Of a stretch of DNA of 12,886 nt, positions 7,801 through 12,886 are shown in pieces; within the stretch, counting starts at the first letter, position 1; the number at the start of each line of letters is the position of its first letter. This DNA comes from Bdellovibrionales bacterium (GTDB taxonomy: Bacteria; Bdellovibrionota; JAFGOL01). The DNA lies in assembly GCA_022710165.1 (NCBI GenBank), contig JAKLHL010000020.1, forward strand, positions 1 to 12,886. Direction: 5' to 3'. A model generated the notes under the pieces. It had not been told where the DNA came from. It searched no databases and worked only from the letters and a program-made list of their open reading frames with translations. The translations under genes were made by a program, and so were the position numbers.

Positions 7801-9166
7801 CCTGGTCACCTCTAATAAAAGGCTCTAGTATGCTTCCTTCCCAATCTATCATTTCATAGGCGTCACGATCATTGACCACTATAATAAAAGAATATACCGT
7901 ATCAGGGCCTGAAAAATACCCGGACAAGGACCTTATTCCCGAGAGCGTACCTGTTTTTGCTCTTATTTTACCCCTAACGATGTTGTTGTTCAAACTTCTC
8001 CTTATTGTACCGTCAACACCAGATATAGGGAGGCTGTTGATGAATTCAGGTCCTATTTGGAAATCGTTATAAACTCCAGCCAGGAACTTTACAAAGTCGC
8101 CAGGTTTAGACCTGTTCATTCTAGAGAATCCAGACGCATTTACAACTTCAAAAGAGGCTGGGTCAAGTTTCATTTCCTCTAAATACTTGCCGATTATTTT
8201 GCCAAGAGCATCTTCGTCGACTGAACCTTTTACTTTATATACCAAGGCCCTCATAAGCTGCTCAGCTATAAAGTTGTTGCTGAATTTATTCATCTCTACC
8301 AATATGTCGTTAAGCCTTCTTGAGTCCATCACAAAAAGTTCTTCCAAGCCTGCTGGTTTCTTGTTCACAAAGACCTTGCCCTTAAGCTCTATCCCTCTCC
8401 AAGCAAGATGGAGTTTAAGGACGTTCTCAAAATATTTTGCGGGGTCGTCTATATTCCTATAGATAGATCTGATGCCCACGCTGCCGTCGTTGATCTTACC
8501 TGATACCACCACGCTTTTACCGAGCCTTCTGATCTCAACGTCGGTTCTTGACCTTGACGGTTCGGTCCTGTCTACCAAAATAAGGTCTGGAATTTGTGGG
8601 TCTAGTGAAACAAGGGGATTGTGGCCTGAAACTATATTAACAGCCAAAGAATTAAAATTAACTGAAAGTGCTGAGACCTTAGCGCTGTAGGCTCTGTCTC
8701 CGTTCTCTTCATATATGCTTTTTGCAGGAAAGAGACTTTCATCCAGGATTATGTCGCCCTCTATGGAGTTAACGCCCATATTTTTCAAAGTGTTAACCAG
8801 ATACCACATGTTCTCTGATACAAACAACGGGTCGCCAGTCCCTTTTATGCAAAGATCTTTTTTGATATTACCGTCGCTGTCTGGCTTCTGGCCATAGACG
8901 GTGGTTTTAAATCTAAAATCCTGGCCCAAATATTTTAGGCTTGCAGCAGTAACAAGAAGCTTATTGACCGATGCTATGCTGAACAACTTGTCTTCATTTA
9001 CAGAGTAAATCATTTTGCCGTTCTTGATGTCATATATGGCTATGCCAATGTTGCTCTTTTTTATACCGGTCTTTTTTATTATTTTATCAAGATGGAGGTC
9101 CGTGTTTTGGCCAGAGAACAAAGAACAACTCAACACCAATAAGGACAGAACAACAACAGCGCGCAT
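7793..9166 (-). CDS. dacB: D-alanyl-D-alanine carboxypeptidase/endopeptidase, PBP4 family (peptidase S13)
   Basis: Periplasmic penicillin-binding protein that trims the terminal D-Ala and cuts D-Ala-meso-DAP cross-links of peptidoglycan. The 457-aa product has a signal peptide (MRAVVVLSLLVLSCSLFSG) and all three active-site motifs. These are SVNK with catalytic Ser66 and Lys69, SNN at 296-298, and KTG at 404-406 followed by TLSGIRSLSGYF. The large insert between the first two motifs is characteristic of the S13 family, and the length is near that of E. coli PBP4 (477 aa). The usual D-x-SGLSR segment reads NASGFSRMNR here, a small deviation outside the catalytic triad. The ATG at 9166 was preferred over an upstream in-frame TTG at 9199 because GGGGGGAGG lies 4 nt before it and the signal peptide then starts cleanly. 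It follows a 63-nt gap with a promoter candidate and overlaps the transglycosylase gene downstream. Confidence 0.93.
   Translation of the reverse strand: MRAVVVLSLLVLSCSLFSGQNTDLHLDKIIKKTGIKKSNIGIAIYDIKNGKMIYSVNEDKLFSIASVNKLLVTAASLKYLGQDFRFKTTVYGQKPDSDGNIKKDLCIKGTGDPLFVSENMWYLVNTLKNMGVNSIEGDIILDESLFPAKSIYEENGDRAYSAKVSALSVNFNSLAVNIVSGHNPLVSLDPQIPDLILVDRTEPSRSRTDVEIRRLGKSVVVSGKINDGSVGIRSIYRNIDDPAKYFENVLKLHLAWRGIELKGKVFVNKKPAGLEELFVMDSRRLNDILVEMNKFSNNFIAEQLMRALVYKVKGSVDEDALGKIIGKYLEEMKLDPASFEVVNASGFSRMNRSKPGDFVKFLAGVYNDFQIGPEFINSLPISGVDGTIRRSLNNNIVRGKIRAKTGTLSGIRSLSGYFSGPDTVYSFIIVVNDRDAYEMIDWEGSILEPFIRGDQGV
7806..7813 (-). promoter_or_regulatory. Ribosome binding site of the lytic transglycosylase gene (decides start)
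   Basis: AGAGGTGA lies within the end of dacB, 5 nt before the GTG at 7800. It overlaps the alternative GTG at 7809 and so cannot serve that codon. Confidence 0.6.
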
Positions 9167-9170
9167 TATG

Positions 9171-9179
9171 CCTCCCCCC
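9171..9179 (-). promoter_or_regulatory. Ribosome binding site of dacB (decides start)
   Basis: GGGGGGAGG lies 4 nt before the ATG at 9166. It argues against the upstream in-frame TTG at 9199, which would place this G-run inside the coding region as Gly-Gly-Gly. Confidence 0.7.
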
Positions 9180-9182
9180 GTT

Positions 9183-9218
9183 AGCCATAATAATAGCAAT
9201 AGGGAAAGGTATTGTCTA
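9183..9218 (-). promoter_or_regulatory. Candidate sigma70-type promoter upstream of dacB
   Basis: On the minus strand, TAGACA (9218-9213) and TATTAT (9195-9190) are separated by exactly 17 nt; each box differs from the consensus by one base. A start of transcription near 9183 would leave a leader of about 16 nt holding the dacB ribosome site. It lies in the only gap longer than 16 nt in the window. Such boxes also occur by chance in AT-rich DNA, so this is a prediction. It would let dacB and the genes after it be transcribed without gpmI-pssA-truA. No terminator-like hairpin was seen in the gap. Confidence 0.42.
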
Positions 9219-9229
9219 TATTAATACCC

Positions 9230-10150
9230 CTATCTCCATGTTTCTCTTTGAAAAGCCGGGTCAGGCCATCCGTCGTTATAGTTGAAAGGATTTATTTCTT
9301 CTACCCCATATCTCAAGCTCTCAACGACACTGACTATAAAACGCCATTTCATCCTAACAAGACCATCAGGCTCTATCATGCCTTTGGGCGGGTTCTCAAA
9401 AGGGCTGGCTGCCAGAAAAGCCTTCCCTGGAGCCTCATCAATACCGCTGACCCCAGAACTTTTCAGTATTACCATCCTTACAAAATTCCCGTCTTTTGTG
9501 AGAATTGCCTCAACCTCTGTTATATAATCCTTGTTGCTAAGGTTCTTTTTTACGTCAGGATGAGCCTCCACATAATCACTGACATGTTTGTTCCATACAT
9601 ACACGACTGAATCTTGGACCCTTCTATAAAATGAATAGTAAACAAACTCTGAGGTGTTAAGCACTGTTTTGTCACCAGGTTTGATCCCAGGCAGGTAGTC
9701 ATAGGTCGTAGATTCTCCATAACCGTCACCAGTATTGGAAGACATGTTCTTTCTTTTTGCCTGTTTCCTCCCAACCATATAAGAACTTATGGCATCTTCA
9801 ATATCTTGCTCCAATATGCTCTGAACACCGCTAACCCTGTTCTTTGGCCGTCCCCAATATCTAGCCCGAGTTTCCTCTTCAACCCTTCTATTGACCTTAC
9901 TCAAGAACCTCGCATTAGGGTTCTGCTCTTTGTCGCCTTTCTCGTCATCAATAGATACAACCTGTCTTCGCAGGGACTCCTCAGAAACAACATACACATC
10001 CATAGGGGAGCCAAGCATGGATGGGAGATATTTAACCATGAACATGTCGCCTAAAACGAAATATAAAACAATAAAGTGGACCAAGGTGGACAGAACAAGG
10101 CATTCTATCCAATTTCTCCTGATAAAGTTCTTTTCTTTATCCTTATTCAT
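9230..10150 (-). CDS. Inner-membrane protein with TonB/TolA-like C-terminal domain
   Basis: The 306-aa product has a cytoplasmic basic N-terminus, one membrane anchor (about residues 16-35, ECLVLSTLVHFIVLYFVLGD) and a periplasmic part. The middle (about 70-150) is charged and rich in Arg and Gln, with NARFLSKVNRRVEEETRA, rather than the Pro-Lys/Pro-Glu spacer of classic TonB. The C-terminal domain (about 165-275) has TonB/TolA-like features: SFYRRVQDSVVYVW, ILTKDGNFVRMVILKSSGVS, then DEAPGKAFLAASPFENPP and VRMKWRFIV. Such proteins pass energy from an ExbBD/TolQR/AglRQS-type motor to the outer envelope. From memory, the LNTSEFVYYSFYRR segment resembles Bdellovibrionota TonB-family proteins. 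No motor genes or TonB-dependent receptor lie nearby, so iron uptake is not indicated. Candidates are a Tol-like or GltG/GltJ-like role. It overlaps truA by 8 nt. Confidence 0.82.
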   Translation of the reverse strand: MNKDKEKNFIRRNWIECLVLSTLVHFIVLYFVLGDMFMVKYLPSMLGSPMDVYVVSEESLRRQVVSIDDEKGDKEQNPNARFLSKVNRRVEEETRARYWGRPKNRVSGVQSILEQDIEDAISSYMVGRKQAKRKNMSSNTGDGYGESTTYDYLPGIKPGDKTVLNTSEFVYYSFYRRVQDSVVYVWNKHVSDYVEAHPDVKKNLSNKDYITEVEAILTKDGNFVRMVILKSSGVSGIDEAPGKAFLAASPFENPPKGMIEPDGLVRMKWRFIVSVVESLRYGVEEINPFNYNDGWPDPAFQRETWR

Positions 10151-10883
10151 AAAAAATTTCTTCTAAATATAAAGCATAGGCCGGAGCCGTGATCCCTGCC
10201 TTTCTCCTATCTTTTGATTCAAGCATCATTTTAACGTCCTCAACCGTATATCTCCCTATGCCTACCTCTACAACGGTGCCAACTATGTTCCTTATCATGT
10301 GCTTTAAAAATCCGCTGCCTGTAAAAACGACACTCATCTCGTCACCGTTCTCTATAAAATCTATGCTATATACATTCCTTATCGTCGTTTTTGCGTCAGT
10401 TCCTGAGCCCATGAATGCCCTAAAGTCTTTTTCCCCAACAAACAACTTAAAAGCCTTTAACATGTCGTTTCTATTGAGTTTATATTTGAGCCACCAGACC
10501 CTGTTGATGTAGAATGGGCTTCTGGTCGGGGTGTTGCTAATTAAATATCTGTATGTCTTTTTTACCGCTTTTTTTGCGTCAAAGCCCTCAGGCATGATCT
10601 CCACTTTTTTAATCGTCACATCGCTGGGAAGCTGGCTGTTTAATATTTTCTGCATGGTTAACGCACTATATTCTGACTCACAGGAAAAACTCGCGACTTG
10701 TCCATGAGCATGTACACCAGCATCGGTCCTGCTCGGATATCTTAATGTTATCTTTTTTTTAAAGACTTTTGAAAGAAGCCCTTCTATCAATCCCTGAACT
10801 GTTGGTTTATCAGGCTGTGTCTGCCAGCCAGTATAGGCTGTGCCATCGTATGAGATCGTAAGTTTATATACTTTTTTATCCAT
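10143..10883 (-). CDS. truA: tRNA pseudouridine(38-40) synthase TruA
   Basis: Cytoplasmic enzyme converting uridines 38, 39 and 40 of the tRNA anticodon stem-loop to pseudouridine. The 246-aa length is usual for the family. The N-terminus has YDGTAYTGWQTQ, and the catalytic aspartate is Asp54 in SRTDAGVHAHGQV. Later come KKTYRYLI, KDFRAF (153-157 region) and the TruA signature GFLKHMIRNIVGT (191-203), ending with APAYALYLEEIFY. The gene lies 10 nt after pssA without a good ribosome site of its own, and its stop lies inside the start of the TonB-like gene (8-nt overlap), so translation is probably coupled on both sides. An A8 run (bases 10753-10760) encodes Lys42-44 next to the active-site region. 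No residue of the catalytic core appears to be missing. Confidence 0.96.
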   Translation of the reverse strand: MDKKVYKLTISYDGTAYTGWQTQPDKPTVQGLIEGLLSKVFKKKITLRYPSRTDAGVHAHGQVASFSCESEYSALTMQKILNSQLPSDVTIKKVEIMPEGFDAKKAVKKTYRYLISNTPTRSPFYINRVWWLKYKLNRNDMLKAFKLFVGEKDFRAFMGSGTDAKTTIRNVYSIDFIENGDEMSVVFTGSGFLKHMIRNIVGTVVEVGIGRYTVEDVKMMLESKDRRKAGITAPAYALYLEEIFYE

Positions 10884-10893
10884 ATAAAAATGA

Positions 10894-11643
10894 TCAGATT
10901 TTCTTACTTTCTTTCCTGAAAAGCCTCATCCCTCTATAGTAAATATCAAATAAAACTCCCTGTGACAGATAAAGGACACAAAGCGAAAAAAGAACTATAT
11001 GGGGATTTATTGCTGCTATCACCAATACAAGAAGGAACATCACCATGTTGGTATAGAATTCCTGTCTAATGCTTTTCTCTGGTTTCTTGTAGCTTTTATA
11101 TTTTATAGAGCTGACCATCAATATCGACGTAGCTATAAGGATCGCCATAAAATAGTAGTTTCTATAATAAGTGTCTCCCATCTCCGTAAAGAATAGGAAC
11201 CCCGAGGCTATTGTTACTGCGGCTACTGGTATTGGGAGTCCGTTAAAGTATCTGGGGTCTGACGTTCTGTAGCTTACATTGAATTTAGCAAGTCTTAGCG
11301 CACCTGAAGCAACATACAAGAAAACCACCAACCACCCTATTCTTGGTATGAATGAAAGATAGTGCAGGTAGGCCAATATCGCTGGCGCAACACCAAAAGA
11401 GACCAGATCAGAGAGAGAATCATATTCCCTGCCAAAATCTGTGCCGCCTTTAGTCCACCGCGCCACTCTGCCGTCGACAAGATCAAACAACGAGGCGGCT
11501 AGTATGAAATATGAGGCCATTAAATAGTCAGACTTAAGACTGCTGACTATAGAGTAAAAACCACAGAACAGATTGCCTGTAGTGAAAAGGTTGGGGAACA
11601 TCAAAACCGTATTATCGACTAAACGTTTTCTCTTATTTTCCAC
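10894..11643 (-). CDS. pssA: CDP-diacylglycerol-serine O-phosphatidyltransferase
   Basis: Integral membrane enzyme that joins CDP-diacylglycerol and L-serine to give phosphatidylserine and CMP, the first step to phosphatidylethanolamine. The 249-aa product carries the full CDP-alcohol phosphatidyltransferase motif: Asp54, Asp57-Gly58, Ala61-Arg62, Gly71, Asp75 and Asp79 (DLVDGRVAR, then FGREYDSLSD). It also has the PssA type II-like PNLFTTGNLFCGFYSI and YFNGLPIPVAA segments. At least five hydrophobic segments follow (about 45-55, 83-120, 138-153, 164-180, 200-232). The start is a GTG at 11643, chosen because a near-perfect AAGGAGGT lies 3 nt upstream. The gene is 16 nt after gpmI and 10 nt before truA. 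A phosphatidylglycerophosphate synthase would share the catalytic motif, but the YFNGLP and N-terminal segments favour serine as acceptor. Confidence 0.92.
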   Translation of the reverse strand: MENKRKRLVDNTVLMFPNLFTTGNLFCGFYSIVSSLKSDYLMASYFILAASLFDLVDGRVARWTKGGTDFGREYDSLSDLVSFGVAPAILAYLHYLSFIPRIGWLVVFLYVASGALRLAKFNVSYRTSDPRYFNGLPIPVAAVTIASGFLFFTEMGDTYYRNYYFMAILIATSILMVSSIKYKSYKKPEKSIRQEFYTNMVMFLLVLVIAAINPHIVLFSLCVLYLSQGVLFDIYYRGMRLFRKESKKI

Positions 11644-11646
11644 AAG

Positions 11647-11654
11647 ACCTCCTT
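11647..11654 (-). promoter_or_regulatory. Ribosome binding site of pssA (supports GTG start)
   Basis: AAGGAGGT, a near-perfect anti-16S match, lies in the 16-nt gap after gpmI and 3 nt before the GTG at 11643. It is the strongest ribosome site in the window. Confidence 0.8.
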
Positions 11655-11659
11655 TTAGG

Positions 11660-12886
11660 CTATCTGCCTATAAGACTTCTGCCAGTAACTTCTTCTGGGA
11701 CTTTAATGTTCATATAATCGAGTATCGTTGGCATTATATCAGACAATCGACCTGGGTTAAGCTTGATGCCAGAATTTGAACCACCACCATCTATTAGCAC
11801 CAACCTCACATCACCGGTCGTATGGGCTGTATGAGGCGAGTCTTTATCTCCCATTTTTTCAGCATTACCATGGTCAGCGGTCAAGAAAACAACCCCGCCT
11901 TTTTTCAAGACGCGATCAATTACAGCGCCAGCACACTCGTCTACCGTTTCAACGGCTTTTATTGCTGCGTTAAAATCACCAGTATGACCGACCATGTCAC
12001 AATTAGCATAATTAACAACTATAAAATCATACTTGTCTTTATCTATCTCTTCTAAAAGCCTCTGCGTCACCTCGTATGCGCTCATCTCTGGTTTAAGATC
12101 ATAGGTTGGTACTTCCTTCGGCGAATCTACCAATACCCTGTCCTCGCCATCGAACGGTGTTTCGATACCGCCATTAAAGAAAAAGGTCACGTGTGCATAT
12201 TTCTCTGTTTCAGCTATTCTTAATTGTTTGAGCCCATTATTGGAGATCACCTCTCCCATGATGTTGTTAAGGGTCTGTTTGGGGAAAGCGACAGGAAGGT
12301 TAAACTTTGCATCATATTCTGTCATGCACAGAAAATAAGACACATGGGGATGTTTTGATCTTTTAAAACCAGTAAAATCATCGCTCATAAAAGCATTAGT
12401 TATCTCTCTGGCCCTGTCAGCCCTAAAATTAAAGAATATTATGACATCTCCATCGTTAACAACAGCGGTTCTATCAAAACACGCAGGCTCTATGAACTCG
12501 TCACCAACGCCGACATTATGACTGTCCTTAATATATTTAAGAGGTTCTATATCAGAGAAGGGTTCTCCTAGCGTAAGAGCGTCGTAGGCCCTTTTTACTC
12601 TATCCCATCTTTTATCTCTGTCCATTGCATAATATCTTCCAGACATGGTGCCGATCTTTCCTAAACCATATTTACTTAATATGTCTTTCAGTTCGACCAA
12701 ATATCTATCACCAATCTTGGGGGCTGTATCTCTGCCATCAAAGAATGGATGAACAACCACATTCTTAAAACCAAGCTTAGAAGACAAACGAATAATAGCC
12801 TCTACATGATTTATGTGAGAGTGCACCCCTCCGTCAGAAAGGAGGCCCATAAGATGAAGATTTGAGTTATTTTTCTTGGCTGTTTC
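11660..12886 (-). CDS. gpmI: 2,3-bisphosphoglycerate-independent phosphoglycerate mutase, partial (N-terminus beyond right edge)
   Basis: Interconverts 3- and 2-phosphoglycerate in glycolysis/gluconeogenesis using two Mn ions. The frame is open to the window edge: 12 codons read ahead of an internal Met at 12850 and give the family segment SNLHLMGLLSDGGVHSH. The real start therefore lies outside and about 100 of the usual 510 residues are missing, including the metal-binding Asp and the catalytic Ser of the phosphatase domain. Visible active-site segments in order are GGVHSH, FDGRDTAP, SGRYYAMDRDKRWDR, NFRADRAREI, TEKYAHVTFFFNGG, NYANCDMVGHTG, LTADHGNAE and SPHTAHTT. The substrate-binding arginines and the Asp/His ligands of both metals within the visible part are all present. 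It heads the visible part of the gene block, 16 nt before pssA. This placement with lipid and envelope genes is not functionally obvious. Confidence 0.97.
   Translation of the reverse strand, partial: ETAKKNNSNLHLMGLLSDGGVHSHINHVEAIIRLSSKLGFKNVVVHPFFDGRDTAPKIGDRYLVELKDILSKYGLGKIGTMSGRYYAMDRDKRWDRVKRAYDALTLGEPFSDIEPLKYIKDSHNVGVGDEFIEPACFDRTAVVNDGDVIIFFNFRADRAREITNAFMSDDFTGFKRSKHPHVSYFLCMTEYDAKFNLPVAFPKQTLNNIMGEVISNNGLKQLRIAETEKYAHVTFFFNGGIETPFDGEDRVLVDSPKEVPTYDLKPEMSAYEVTQRLLEEIDKDKYDFIVVNYANCDMVGHTGDFNAAIKAVETVDECAGAVIDRVLKKGGVVFLTADHGNAEKMGDKDSPHTAHTTGDVRLVLIDGGGSNSGIKLNPGRLSDIMPTILDYMNIKVPEEVTGRSLIGR

Noticed and set aside
9212..9610. Plus-strand open frame of 132 codons
   Set aside because: It lies wholly opposite the TonB-like gene, has no recognisable domain or ribosome site, and its composition follows from the antisense of the real gene.
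9230..10150. Classic TonB for iron uptake
   Set aside because: There is no TonB-dependent receptor, ExbB/ExbD or siderophore gene in the window, and the proline-rich spacer is missing.
10189..10512. Plus-strand open frame of 107 codons
   Set aside because: It is antisense to the signature region of truA, whose motifs are unmistakable.
1..12886. RNA genes, insertion sequences, CRISPR arrays, prophage or attachment sites
   Set aside because: Coding regions fill nearly the whole window with uniform composition. No transposase, inverted-repeat pair, spaced direct repeats or tRNA-like sequence was seen.

Overview
The window is a single block of 11 protein genes, all on the minus strand and read from right to left. 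It belongs to an AT-rich Gram-negative bacterium with many ATA, AGA and AGG codons. Several proteins resemble, from memory, families typical of Bdellovibrionota and other former Deltaproteobacteria: the TonB-like protein, the large TPR protein with a conserved tail, the TPR lipoprotein and the 238-aa secreted protein. This lineage assignment is inference; no rRNA or other taxonomic marker is present.

In transcription order, the right end holds three housekeeping genes: gpmI (glycolytic phosphoglycerate mutase, cut by the right edge), pssA (phosphatidylserine synthase) and truA (tRNA pseudouridine synthase). An envelope block follows: an inner-membrane protein with a TonB/TolA-like C-terminal domain, a PBP4-type D-Ala-D-Ala carboxypeptidase/endopeptidase (dacB), an MltD-type lytic transglycosylase, a small secreted beta-rich protein, a secreted protein with TPR-like helices, a 1040-aa periplasmic TPR protein, a TPR lipoprotein, and the start of another secreted protein cut by the left edge.

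The genes are packed extremely tightly, with overlaps of 1 to 17 nt or gaps of at most 16 nt. The exception is a 63-nt gap before dacB, which holds the only promoter-like sequence I noticed. The block is probably one long operon or two overlapping transcription units. There are no RNA genes, mobile elements, CRISPR arrays or long non-coding stretches.

The most interesting reading is that the left two thirds encode a trans-envelope assembly. A TonB-like inner-membrane protein, several periplasmic or outer-membrane TPR proteins and two peptidoglycan-cutting enzymes share one transcript. The set recalls the Glt/Agl gliding machinery of Myxococcus xanthus (GltD/AgmU, GltE/AglT, and the TonB-like GltG/GltJ). 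However, no AglRQS-type motor or MglA gene is visible, so a motility function is not shown.
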